28,858 bases of DNA. It comes from SHLQ01 sp051011575 (GTDB taxonomy: Bacteria > Actinomycetota > Acidimicrobiia > Acidimicrobiales > SHLQ01). The stretch lies in contig JBPCTR010000065.1 of assembly GCA_051011575.1 (NCBI GenBank), positions 1-28,858 of the forward strand. Reading direction: 5' to 3'. A model generated the notes under the pieces. It searched no databases. It saw only the letters and a program-made list of their open reading frames with translations, and was not told the DNA's origin. The translations under genes and the position numbers were made by a program. The first letter of the stretch is position 1, and each line of letters begins with the position of its first letter. Below, in pieces: positions 15,031 to 24,419 of the stretch.

Positions 15031-16173
15031 GTGGTGGAGATCGATCCCTTCTATGTGATGGAGGTGGTCGCGAGCGCCGATGCCCGCGAGCGCGAAGGGA
15101 ACGCGGTGTTCCATCTCGAGGTGGGGCAGCCCGCCACCGGTGCACCCGCTGGCGCGATCGCCCGAGCCCACCAACTGCTCGACGAACATCCGCTGGGCTA
15201 CACGATCAGCCGAGGAATCCCCGAACTCGCGCCGGCACTCTCCGGCCATGTTCACGACTGGTACGGCCTCGATGTCGATCCCGGCCGAATCGCGATCACC
15301 CAGGGCGCCACCGGCGCGTTCGTTCTCGCGATCCTGGCTGCTTTCGAGCCTCGCGCCCGCGTAGGCGTGCCCGTCCCGGGCTACCCCTGCTATCGCAACA
15401 TGCTGACCGCGATGAATATGGAGCCGGTCCCGATTCGGGTTGATGTTTCCTCCCGTTTCCAGCCGACGACGCAACACCTCGACGCGGCGGGTCCACTCGA
15501 CGGCCTGATCGTGGCGAGCCCGAACAACCCGACCGGCACCATGCTGACCACCGACGAGCTGAGCGCCATCGCGGCGTGGTGTGACACAAACAGCACCACA
15601 CTGATCAGCGACGAGATCTACCACGGGCTGACCTACGGCGATGCCGACCTCGCAACGGCGGCCGCTTTTTCCGATCGCGCCATCGTCATCAACAGTTTCA
15701 GCAAGTACTTCTCGATGACCGGCTGGCGCATCGGCTGGACAGTTCTCCCGGAACACCTCGTGACGCCGTTCGACCGGCTCGCGCAGAATCTCGTGATCTG
15801 CCCGCCGTCCATCTCTCAACACGTCGCGCTCGCCGCACTGGATTGCCATGTCGAGCTGCAGGGTCATGTCGATCGCTATGCCGAGAACCGCCGGGTTCTC
15901 CTCGAGGGCCTTCCCCAGGCCGGGATGACCGAGCTGGCACCGGCCGACGGTGCGTTCTACGTGTGGGCCCGCACCGATCATCTCGCCGCCGACAGCAAAG
16001 ACCTCGCGGCGCAGTGGCTCCGAGAATTGGGGGTGGCGGCGACACCTGGCGTCGACTTCGATCCTGAGCATGGACGTCGGTTCATGCGCTTCAGCTTCTG
16101 CGGCAGCACCGAATCGATGCATGCCGCAGTCGACGCGCTCGGAACGTGGAGACTCCGCCAACTGGCGCACTGA
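15031..16173 (+). CDS. Class I/II PLP-dependent aminotransferase, substrate unknown
   Basis: A 380-residue fold-type I aminotransferase. PLP contacts can be read as ITQGATGAF (89-97), SPNNPTGTM (163-171), SDEIYHGLTYG (193-203) and Schiff-base Lys225 in NSFSKYFSMTGWRIGW. The C-terminal RFMRFSFC carries the substrate-carboxylate Arg. It belongs to the AspC/alanine-aminotransferase-like group, but motifs alone cannot tell aspartate, alanine or aromatic substrates. It starts at GTG three bases after the dus stop. GGGGGG lies nearby as a possible ribosome site, so it is part of the maf-dus operon. It is clearly distinct from the DapC-like enzyme elsewhere in the window (the N-terminal halves differ). 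Confidence 0.9.
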   Translation: MVEIDPFYVMEVVASADAREREGNAVFHLEVGQPATGAPAGAIARAHQLLDEHPLGYTISRGIPELAPALSGHVHDWYGLDVDPGRIAITQGATGAFVLAILAAFEPRARVGVPVPGYPCYRNMLTAMNMEPVPIRVDVSSRFQPTTQHLDAAGPLDGLIVASPNNPTGTMLTTDELSAIAAWCDTNSTTLISDEIYHGLTYGDADLATAAAFSDRAIVINSFSKYFSMTGWRIGWTVLPEHLVTPFDRLAQNLVICPPSISQHVALAALDCHVELQGHVDRYAENRRVLLEGLPQAGMTELAPADGAFYVWARTDHLAADSKDLAAQWLRELGVAATPGVDFDPEHGRRFMRFSFCGSTESMHAAVDALGTWRLRQLAH

Positions 16174-16187
16174 GGTCACGTGCGAAC

Positions 16188-16193
16188 TACGAT
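16188..16193 (+). promoter_or_regulatory. Possible -10 box for the cyclic-nucleotide-binding gene
   Basis: TACGAT lies 45 bases ahead of the preferred ATG at 16239, in the gap after the aminotransferase gene. It would give a leader of about 40 nt that includes the AGGGGG ribosome site. Weak pattern evidence only. Confidence 0.25.
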
Positions 16194-16238
16194 GCGAGCG
16201 GCAGTGCTCACGGAGAGCGTTGCAGGGGGATGGCTACG

Positions 16239-16652
16239 ATGAGCAAGAAAGCCGGCAGCGAACTCGAGGCACAGCTGGCGAAGACGCCGCTGTTCAGTCG
16301 AACGACGCCAAAGCAACGCAAGGCGCTCGCCAAGGCGGGCAAGGTCCTCCCGTGGGCCGACGGCAAGGTCGGGGTCAAGGAAGGCTCGAAGGCAGCTGCT
16401 TTCTTCCTCATCCTCGACGGCTCGGTCGATGTGACGCGTGGTCGCACCGCTGTCAATCGCCTCCGTTCCGGCGACTTTTTCGGCGAGACGGCACTTCTGT
16501 CAGGTGGCGTTCGCAACGCGACGATCACAGCCGCAGAGAACTGCACGATGTTCGCCCTTGGACGCCCTGCGTTCAAAGCGCTCGTCGAGTCCGATCCTCC
16601 GCTCGCCCTCGCGATTCTCCAAGCGATGGCCGACCGCTCCGCCGCCCACTGA
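16239..16652 (+). CDS. Stand-alone cyclic-nucleotide-binding-domain protein
   Basis: A 137-residue protein made almost entirely of one cNMP-binding (Crp-type) beta-barrel domain. KTPLFSRTTPKQRKALAKAG is the N-terminal helix. AAFFLILDGSVDVTR and RLRSGDFFGETALLSGGVRNATITA form the phosphate-binding cassette, which keeps the Gly-Glu pair (FGETAL) and the Arg (VRNATI) that hold the cyclic nucleotide. There is no C-terminal helix-turn-helix, so it is not itself a DNA-binding Crp regulator; it may act on a partner protein. AGGGGG eight to nine bases ahead of ATG 16239 decides the start over the in-frame ATG at 16230. It is convergent with the crotonase gene. Confidence 0.85.
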   Translation: MSKKAGSELEAQLAKTPLFSRTTPKQRKALAKAGKVLPWADGKVGVKEGSKAAAFFLILDGSVDVTRGRTAVNRLRSGDFFGETALLSGGVRNATITAAENCTMFALGRPAFKALVESDPPLALAILQAMADRSAAH

Positions 16653-16674
16653 CCCACGCCGCTCAGCCGAGCGG

Positions 16675-17460
16675 TCACACAGGAAAGTTCGGGCGTCGTT
16701 TCTCGAGGAAAGCGGCGATGCCTTCGACCGCTTCGGGGTTCAGCGACTGTCCGGCCATCGCTAGCGCTTCGTTCTCCATCGCTTCGCCCAGCGCCGACGA
16801 CGCGCCCGAGATCAGAAGGCGCTTGGCCTCACCGAACGCTCGCTTCGGGCCGGCGGCGAGTCTGCGGGCGAGAGCCCGGGCATCGTCGACAACGTCGGCG
16901 TCTCCCGACACGCTGTTGACCAGCCCCCAGTCGAGCGCCTCGGCTGCACTCAGCACCCGATTGGTGAGCACCATTTCAGTTGCCCGGCGCAGCCCGATCG
17001 TGCGGGCAAGGAAGAACGTCGAGGTGCCGTCCGGCGTCAGCCCCGCCGCGGTGTAGGCCATCGTGAACTTCGCCGACTCGCCGGCAAACACGAGGTCGAG
17101 CGCCGACACCAGGCTCATCCCCGCTCCTCCGGCCGTGCCGGTGATCGCACCCACGACCGGAGCGTCCATTCTCGATAGTCGGCTGACGGCGCCATGGAAG
17201 TCGATGGTCATCTCGTGCAGATTTGCCGGTGTCTGATCGCCACCGTCACGGAACTCGACGAGGTCGCCGCCTCCGAAAAAGACCTTGCCCTCGCCCCACA
17301 GAACGACCGCTCGGACGCTCGGATCGGTGGCGAGCTGCGCGGCAGCCTGGCGGAGTTCGAAAGCGTTCAGCTTGTTCAATGCATTTGCCGGCGGACGGCA
17401 GAGCACGAGTTCCCAGACACCGTCGCCCGTGTCTTCGAGCCGGATTGTTTCGAACGCCAT
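16675..17460 (-). CDS. Enoyl-CoA hydratase/isomerase family protein, isomerase-like active site
   Basis: A 261-residue crotonase-fold protein. CoA and oxyanion-hole elements are VFFGGGDLVEF (60-70) and GTAGGAGMSL (108-117). The two glutamates of true hydratases are absent: the first is replaced in GGAGMSL and the second in KFTMAYTAAG. Instead Asp144 in GLTPDGTSTFFLARTIG sits where PaaG-type and delta3-delta2 enoyl-CoA isomerases place their acid. An isomerase role on an acyl-CoA is therefore more likely than hydration; the pathway is unknown. AGGAGG six bases before the ATG at 17460 fixes the start. It is divergent from the winged-helix gene and convergent with the cyclic-nucleotide-binding gene. 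Confidence 0.88.
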   Translation of the reverse strand: MAFETIRLEDTGDGVWELVLCRPPANALNKLNAFELRQAAAQLATDPSVRAVVLWGEGKVFFGGGDLVEFRDGGDQTPANLHEMTIDFHGAVSRLSRMDAPVVGAITGTAGGAGMSLVSALDLVFAGESAKFTMAYTAAGLTPDGTSTFFLARTIGLRRATEMVLTNRVLSAAEALDWGLVNSVSGDADVVDDARALARRLAAGPKRAFGEAKRLLISGASSALGEAMENEALAMAGQSLNPEAVEGIAAFLEKRRPNFPV

Positions 17461-17543
17461 GGCGAGCCTCCTGTTCGCGTGGCCGCATCGTAGAACGCAG
17501 AGGCTGCCACCGCTCGGAGTAGGAGTCGTAGGCAGAGACTCAC

Positions 17544-17549
17544 TACCGT
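17544..17549 (+). promoter_or_regulatory. Putative -10 box of a leaderless promoter for the SARP-like gene
   Basis: TACCGT lies nine bases before the ATG at 17559, with no ribosome site between. It matches the TANNNT pattern seen at other starts here. Confidence 0.38.
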
Positions 17550-17558
17550 TGGGACGCA

Positions 17559-19286
17559 ATGACACCGAGGCTCCGGTTGTACGGAGGGATTTACTGGGAC
17601 ACTGGCGGGCGCTCGAGGGTGGTTGGGGGGCGGATTCGGCTGAAGATCCTTCTGGCCCTTGCCGAGAACCACGGTGCCACGGTGTCGACGACGAGCCTGA
17701 TCGACAGATTCTGGGATACTCCACCTCGGTCGGGATCGAACGCTGTGGAGCGGCACATCTCCAGCCTGCGTGCCGACTTGGCCTCGCTTGATGTTGCAAC
17801 GCCCCACGAACTGATCGCTCACGTTCCTGGCGGCTATCAGTTGAGCGATTCGGTCGTCACCGACTTGAACGAGCCCGCCGGGGCGGAGTGGTGGCTCGAA
17901 CCACTCGTCGGCGCTCAATGGGAACCGCACGTTTCGCTACGAGTGCAATTGGAACGGACCGCCCTGGAACAATTGCGATCCTGGCTGGCCTCGACCGAAC
18001 TCGTCGACATCGACGCCGTCCAACAGCGGCTCGCCTGTCTCCTGCAGCGTGCGGCGTCACCCGAGCCGGTTCTTGAGGCCGCGCTCGAGGCGGCAGCGCT
18101 GCTCGACGATGATGCTTATGCTTCCCAAATCGGATCGGTACTCATGGGACGTGCCGATGATGCTCCATCAGAAACGCGTCGCCGTATCGCTCTGCTGCTC
18201 CCCGCGTCGTCTGCGGTACCGTCGCGCGAGCCTGACGACGAGAGCCGCGAGACCACGCGTCAGGTGATCGGCTTGTGGGCCGCCGGTCGTAGCCACGAGG
18301 CTCTCGACCTGCTCGACGCAGTTCGGCTCCCCGATTCCGACATGCAGCGTCGAATCTACCGGGCGCTCGTGTGGCACTCTCCCGAGGATCCAGGAGCACG
18401 CAACATGCTCGAGTCGGTCCCTGAGTATCAAACGAATGACTCCGAGCGGACGCTCGCGTCGCTCGATGGCGACACCCTGAACCTGATGCACGATGGTGGC
18501 CATATCGCCAGAACCGAAATCGCGGAATCCTCCACCGACGCGCTTCGCCTGCGAGCTCTCCGCGCGGAATACATGCGCCGCCTCGCCGGGCCGATCGATG
18601 AATACGACGACGATCTCGTCGATGCGGTCGCAAGAATCGATCTTCCGGCAGCCGAGGTAGAGGCCACCCGATTCCGGTTCGTGAATGCGCTTCGGACGGG
18701 CCGCTGGAATGATGCTCATGAGCTGCTCGACGCGCACGACAGCTTGGCCGCAAAGGTCTGGAAGGAAAGCGGCGACGATTTCGCGTCGATGGCGCGGGCG
18801 AGCCTTCAACGATCACTCGACCCGGACTGTGCGGCACGCTTCCGCGATGGTGGCGCATTGCGATTCGGGCGATTCAGGGCCGATCGCGCTCTGATCGACG
18901 TGAACGAGTGTGCCCGGCGGCTCATTCTCAACTCGCCCGAAGAACCGCTCTCGGACGCTCAGTTCTACAGCGCTGTCCACGTGGTTCGAGCGCCGGCGGC
19001 CCGCGCTCTACGGCTCCTCCGCGATATGAATACGGGCCGTCCCGTCGCCGAGCACGCTCGGATATTCGCGAGTGAGTTGCCGTCGATCGATCGAGACAAA
19101 CAGTTTGCCCTCGTGCCGATCGCGCTGGGCCGGATCGCCGAATCGCTGCGTGATCCCGGCGTTGCACGAGCCGCGTCGGCCGCGCTCGAACCTTGGACGG
19201 GGCAGATCCTCGGAGCTTGGCCAGTCGATCTGATCATCGGCCCGGCAGACGATTGGATCGAACGATTCGACCGAGTGGCCGCCTGA
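17559..19286 (+). CDS. SARP-like winged-helix protein with a long uncharacterised helical region
   Basis: A 575-residue protein. Residues 1-98 form a Trans_reg_C/SARP-type winged helix: RLYGGIYWDTGG, RIRLKILLALAENHG, SLIDRFWDTPPRSGSNAVERH, ISSLRADL, and the wing LIAHVPGGYQLS. It should bind DNA or RNA polymerase. The remaining residues (about 110-575) are acidic, Ala/Leu/Arg-rich and helical. They have spaced pairs like EAALEAAALLDDDAY and ALRLRALRAEYMRRL that suggest degenerate TPR-like repeats. No AAA ATPase, BTAD or catalytic motif was recognised. The ECF sigma gene follows 97 bases downstream on the same strand, which hints at shared regulation. It is probably a transcription regulator with unknown signal. 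Confidence 0.72.
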   Translation: MTPRLRLYGGIYWDTGGRSRVVGGRIRLKILLALAENHGATVSTTSLIDRFWDTPPRSGSNAVERHISSLRADLASLDVATPHELIAHVPGGYQLSDSVVTDLNEPAGAEWWLEPLVGAQWEPHVSLRVQLERTALEQLRSWLASTELVDIDAVQQRLACLLQRAASPEPVLEAALEAAALLDDDAYASQIGSVLMGRADDAPSETRRRIALLLPASSAVPSREPDDESRETTRQVIGLWAAGRSHEALDLLDAVRLPDSDMQRRIYRALVWHSPEDPGARNMLESVPEYQTNDSERTLASLDGDTLNLMHDGGHIARTEIAESSTDALRLRALRAEYMRRLAGPIDEYDDDLVDAVARIDLPAAEVEATRFRFVNALRTGRWNDAHELLDAHDSLAAKVWKESGDDFASMARASLQRSLDPDCAARFRDGGALRFGRFRADRALIDVNECARRLILNSPEEPLSDAQFYSAVHVVRAPAARALRLLRDMNTGRPVAEHARIFASELPSIDRDKQFALVPIALGRIAESLRDPGVARAASAALEPWTGQILGAWPVDLIIGPADDWIERFDRVAA

Positions 19287-19383
19287 CGTTTCGCTGACAA
19301 TCGTGCCTCGGTCGCACCATTGGATCGCCCGCCGATTCGGCCACTTTCAGTCAAGGCTCAGCCTTTGCGCACAGCGTGAGGCC

Positions 19384-19890
19384 ATGACAAGACCGGGAGC
19401 CGAGGCTGACCTACTCGAGACGCTGTACAGGGATCACGAGCGGGTCGTACAGGTGTTTGTGCGACGGCGGGTGCGCAATCGGGCAATCGCCGACGACATT
19501 GTGTCCGAGACCTTTCTCGCAGCTGCAGACGTGTTGGCGAGGGAACCCGAACGACACCTCACGGTCGGCTGGGTCCTTACCGTCGCCCGACGCCGCGTCG
19601 CGGATCACTGGAGGCGAGCCGAGCGGCGGGAGCAACTCAATCATCGATTGCTTGGCGGATTCATACCGGCGCTCGACCCAATCGACCGGATCGAAGACCG
19701 TCGATGCATTCAACAGGCGCTCGCTTCGCTCCCGTCGCGTCAACACGATGCGATCACCCTTCGGTACCTGCTGGGGACGCCGGTCGTCGGCGTCGCGGAC
19801 CACGTGGGGTGCAGCTACGAGTGCGCCGAGTCCCTGCTCGCACGTGGCCGTCGCGGATTCGCTCGGGCCTACGCCGCCGAAGGGGTGTAA
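19384..19890 (+). CDS. ECF-type RNA polymerase sigma factor
   Basis: A 168-residue group 4 sigma factor. Region 2 covers about residues 9-75: TLYRDHERVVQVFVRRRV, then the -10 recognition segment DDIVSETFLAAADVL and WVLTVARRRVADHWRRAERR. Region 4 (about 110-160) reads ALASLPSRQHDAITLRYLLG, then a helix-turn-helix with VADHVGCSYECAESLLARGR. No anti-sigma gene lies next to it; the following gene is cbs. Its neighbour upstream is the SARP-like protein, which could be its partner or target. ATG 19384 is preferred; the frame is open to a GTG at 19303, but that extension looks non-coding. GTGAGG just before the ATG is closer than an ideal ribosome site. Confidence 0.87.
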   Translation: MTRPGAEADLLETLYRDHERVVQVFVRRRVRNRAIADDIVSETFLAAADVLAREPERHLTVGWVLTVARRRVADHWRRAERREQLNHRLLGGFIPALDPIDRIEDRRCIQQALASLPSRQHDAITLRYLLGTPVVGVADHVGCSYECAESLLARGRRGFARAYAAEGV

Positions 19891-19945
19891 TTGCCGGCGG
19901 CGTGCGAGAGACTGGGGCCAGTCGAGCACCCAGAGGATTGATGTC

Positions 19946-21322
<1,377 letters not shown>

Positions 21323-21325
21323 CCG

Positions 21326-22474
21326 ATGAGCGACACGACCGACGGCTTCGACACCCGAGCCATTCACGCCGGCCAGGAACACGAAGCGATCACGGGAGCG
21401 GTGATCACACCGATCTTCCAGACCTCGACCTACGCCCAGCCATCGCCAGGTGACCACACCGGATACGAATACAGCCGCACCGACAACCCGACCCGCACCG
21501 CTCTCCAGGCAGCGCTCGCCGACCTCGAAGATGCCCGGTTCGGCTACTCGTTCGCGTCGGGTATGGCGGCCGAAGACACCGTTCTCAGATCGCTGAGCGC
21601 CGGCGATCACGTCGTCCGCGGCAACGACGTCTACGGTGGCACCTTCCGCCTGATCAGCAACGTGGTCACCCGCGCTGGTGTTACGTGGTCGGCAGCCGAT
21701 CTGACCGATCCGTCGGCGCTCTCTGACAACTGGAATCCCGCAACAAGAATCGTGTGGATGGAGACACCCACCAACCCGCTGCTTACCGTTTTCAGCATCT
21801 CAGCGATCGCAGAGGTCGCCCACGCCAACGGCGCAAAGCTCGTCGTCGACAATACGTTCGCATCGCCGTACCTCCAGCAGCCGATCGCCCATGGCGCCGA
21901 CCTGGTCATTCACTCGACGACAAAGTACGTCGGTGGCCACTCCGACACGGTCGGAGGGTTCGCCGCCACGAACGACGAGGAGTGGGCCTCGGACATCAAA
22001 TACCTGCAGAACGCGGTGGGTGCGGTGCCGGCTCCGATGGACTGCTTCCTCACACACCGGGGCCTCAAGACGCTGGGAGTGCGGATGGATCGCCACTGCT
22101 CGAACGCCGAGCAGGTGGTCGAGATGCTGCTCGCACATCCGAAGGTGTCGACCGTGCTGTACCCGACGCTCGACACGAATCCGGGCGCTGCGATCGCCAA
22201 GGAACAGATGAAAGCGGGCGGCGGCATGATCTCGTTCCGTGTGCACGGTGGGATCGAAGCCGCAAAGGCCGTCACCACCAAGACCCGCCTGTTCACGCTC
22301 GCCGAGTCTCTCGGCGGGATCGAGTCACTGATCGAACACCCAGGTGTCATGACTCATGCTTCGGCGGCGGGTTCCCCGCTCGAGGTGCCCGACGACCTCG
22401 TCCGCCTGTCGGTCGGTATCGAGACCGCCGATGATCTGGTTGCGGATCTCAACGAGGCCCTCGACGGCGTTTGA
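21326..22474 (+). CDS. metB: Cystathionine gamma-synthase/gamma-lyase (Cys/Met metabolism PLP enzyme)
   Basis: A 382-residue fold-type I PLP enzyme of the Cys/Met family. Motifs are FDTRAIHAGQEH (8-19), FQTSTYAQ (31-38), YSRTDNPTR (49-57), SGMAAED (78-84), METPTNP (145-151), DNTFASPY (175-182) and Schiff-base Lys200 in HSTTKYVGGHSD. The late SLGGIESLIEHPGVMTHAS block is typical of actinobacterial MetB. In such genomes the enzyme makes cystathionine from an activated homoserine or cleaves it to cysteine. Directly after cbs, the cleavage (gamma-lyase) direction is plausible, but sequence does not decide. The ATG lies three bases after the cbs stop, with GAGGAG ahead of it. The last 23 bases of the coding end recur 43 bases downstream. 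Confidence 0.93.
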   Translation: MSDTTDGFDTRAIHAGQEHEAITGAVITPIFQTSTYAQPSPGDHTGYEYSRTDNPTRTALQAALADLEDARFGYSFASGMAAEDTVLRSLSAGDHVVRGNDVYGGTFRLISNVVTRAGVTWSAADLTDPSALSDNWNPATRIVWMETPTNPLLTVFSISAIAEVAHANGAKLVVDNTFASPYLQQPIAHGADLVIHSTTKYVGGHSDTVGGFAATNDEEWASDIKYLQNAVGAVPAPMDCFLTHRGLKTLGVRMDRHCSNAEQVVEMLLAHPKVSTVLYPTLDTNPGAAIAKEQMKAGGGMISFRVHGGIEAAKAVTTKTRLFTLAESLGGIESLIEHPGVMTHASAAGSPLEVPDDLVRLSVGIETADDLVADLNEALDGV

Positions 22475-22518
22475 GTCCGCCGGGGGGGTGGGCGTCGAGG
22501 CGCTCGACGGCGTCTGAG
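22453..22518 (+). repeat. Near-identical duplication of the metB coding tail
   Basis: A 23-base segment containing the last codons and stop of metB (22453-22475) recurs at 22496-22518 with two mismatches. The core ctcgacggcgt is conserved, and both copies read Glu-Ala-Leu-Asp-Gly-Val-stop. The second copy lies between metB and the convergent secreted-protein gene. It looks like a small tandem duplication or stop-region slippage. Confidence 0.6.
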
Positions 22519-22520
22519 CG

Positions 22521-24419
22521 CTACACCTGCACGGGGTCGGGAGTACACGTTCTGTCGGTCACCACGCCGGCAACGCGGTGCCGAATCACGTAGGTGTGCG
22601 CGCCAGGCGTCGGCGAGTCGACCGTATGGGTGAGACCGGGGTCGACAGTCGCGATCCACGTGCTCGTACCCTCCCGTACCTGATACCGGGTCACGCCCTC
22701 GACCGCAGTCCATAACAGGACGACATCGCCGTTGCCGTCGACAACGGCGTCACAACCCCCCGCAGCTGGAGGCGGATCGATCGTGACCGGATCGGGTGAA
22801 CAGGTGATGTCGACCACTCCTCCACCAGGGCGAGTTCGGACGACGTACGTGTGGTCACCGATCGGTGGCGTCACGTCGGTGCCCGATCCCGTGGCGGTCG
22901 AAACCGTGGCGAACCAGGCGCCGTCGCGTCGAAGGTTGACCTCGTTCACGATCGCCGAATCGATGTCGGTCCAGCTCACGAGAACGCTCCCGGCAGCGTC
23001 GACTTCTGCGGTACACGCCGCTTCGGGGGGGTCGACGGGTGGATCGACGGGTGGATCGACTGGCGGATCCGTGGGTCCGAAGTCGACGAAGCCGGAACGA
23101 CCCGTGACCACTCCGTTGAACGAGGTTCGGTCGTGTCCCATGAGCATGCCGCGGTCGATCAACGTCAGGTCGTACACACCGGCGAAGGCGTCGCTGCGGG
23201 CGTCCCAGTCAAGTGCCTGGCCGGTGGTCGGGTCGAGTGCGGCGGTCTGATGTCGGAACACGGCGTTCGGCTCATCGACGACGCTTGGATTCTGGGGGTG
23301 GAACGGATCGTTGAGATTGCACCTGTTGATCGCACTCGGGTAGTCCGAGCTCTGGCCACCGGGTGAGATCGGGTTGCGGGGAGCCGCACAGAAGTGGCCA
23401 CCCAGGTACACGGCGCTGTTGGAGATCGCGACCGACAATGGGCTCGAGTACAGCCGGGCGGCCCAGTCGTAAGCGATGTCACCGGTCCCGGCTGTCGGAT
23501 ATCGAAGAGCGGTGTCGCAGTTCGGCGGATTGTCGGCACCCTGGCCGACGATCACGATGAACGAATCGTCGGGCGAGATCGCCAGGTCACGGAGTTTGTC
23601 CTGACACCCGCGGCGGCCGCGCTGTTCCTGCCAAGGGATTCGCCAGTCGGCGAGCACGGCGGTTGGTCCGCTCACATCGATCTTGGCCACGGCCTTGCGG
23701 TTGGTGCCGTTGATGTCGTCGCCGTGGTGGAGGACGAAAAGGGTCGAGCCATCGCTCGTCAACTCGGCGACGCGGGCGAGAGCAGCCCCGATCGCCGAGT
23801 TCTCGACGTTCATCACGAAGTTTGGATCGGCCGCCCCGGTCGCGGGGTCAACCGAGGCGATGCCGAGTCGGGTGCTGCCGGAGACGTTCGTGAAGTCACC
23901 AGCGAGGAACACCGCGTCGTTGCGCGCCGCAATTGAGTACACACGGGCACTGGCCGTGGCGTTGAACGTGGGCACGATCACACCTGTGGCATCGAGCTTC
24001 ACGACGCGGATACGCCACACGCTGTCCCACTGGGTGAAGAGACCACCGACGTAGAGTCCGTCGCCGCTGGGTGTGGCCTCGAGTGCCCGTACGGATTTGT
24101 TCAGGACCGGGCGGAAGTTCTCATCGAACGCGCCGGTGTCGATGTCGTACGCGAAGATGTGCGGCTGATTGACGATGGACCCATCGGGCCGTTGCACCTG
24201 TTGGAAGTCGCCGCCGACGAAGATGCGGCTGCCGACCTGGGCGTGGGCCCAGACCTTGCCGTCGAGGACCGACGGGAGATCGTCGCGTGGCGTCTCGGGC
24301 ACGAGGCCGGTGTCGGCGCCGGCGGTTGTCGCCATGAACGACACCCCCGCCGCTATCGCCGCGATCAGGATGGTCGCGCGGACGAACGCGAGGATCGTCT
24401 GCCGTAGTGGTGAATGCAT
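22521..24419 (-). CDS. Large secreted beta-propeller-like protein with two C-terminal Fn3-like repeats
   Basis: 632 residues. A signal peptide (1-36: basic start, ATILIAAIAAGVSFMATTAGA) precedes mature Asp37. Residues about 45-440 hold repeated blade-like units: VWAHAQVGSRIFVGGDF, LYVGGLFTQWDSVWRIRVVKLDATG, VFLAGDFTNVSGSTRLGIASVDPATG and VYLGGHF. This GG-D/H-F plus D-x-x-TG pattern is typical of delta-60/beta-propeller-like surface proteins. A PPVD-repeat linker (about 450-466) follows. Then come two homologous repeats of about 80 residues, each beginning with Cys and ending CSPDPV/CTPDPV, with HTYVVR/HTYVIR strands as in Fn3 domains. No transmembrane anchor or sortase signal is visible at the end, so it is probably released or bound non-covalently. 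The ATG at 24419 has AAGGCG upstream; the open extension lacks a signal peptide. Confidence 0.85.
   Translation of the reverse strand: MHSPLRQTILAFVRATILIAAIAAGVSFMATTAGADTGLVPETPRDDLPSVLDGKVWAHAQVGSRIFVGGDFQQVQRPDGSIVNQPHIFAYDIDTGAFDENFRPVLNKSVRALEATPSGDGLYVGGLFTQWDSVWRIRVVKLDATGVIVPTFNATASARVYSIAARNDAVFLAGDFTNVSGSTRLGIASVDPATGAADPNFVMNVENSAIGAALARVAELTSDGSTLFVLHHGDDINGTNRKAVAKIDVSGPTAVLADWRIPWQEQRGRRGCQDKLRDLAISPDDSFIVIVGQGADNPPNCDTALRYPTAGTGDIAYDWAARLYSSPLSVAISNSAVYLGGHFCAAPRNPISPGGQSSDYPSAINRCNLNDPFHPQNPSVVDEPNAVFRHQTAALDPTTGQALDWDARSDAFAGVYDLTLIDRGMLMGHDRTSFNGVVTGRSGFVDFGPTDPPVDPPVDPPVDPPEAACTAEVDAAGSVLVSWTDIDSAIVNEVNLRRDGAWFATVSTATGSGTDVTPPIGDHTYVVRTRPGGGVVDITCSPDPVTIDPPPAAGGCDAVVDGNGDVVLLWTAVEGVTRYQVREGTSTWIATVDPGLTHTVDSPTPGAHTYVIRHRVAGVVTDRTCTPDPVQV
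23025..23072 (-). repeat. 12-bp tandem repeat encoding the PPVD linker
   Basis: Two perfect units of gggtggatcgac (23037-23060) are flanked by degenerate copies on each side. On the coding strand each unit gives Val-Asp-Pro-Pro. It forms the hinge between the propeller and the Fn3-like repeats and is a likely site of length variation by slippage. Confidence 0.85.

Noticed and set aside
14260..16179. A 639-codon minus-strand open frame across dus and the aminotransferase
   Set aside because: It spans two confidently identified genes and their junction and shows no family motif. It is a shadow of GC-rich coding.
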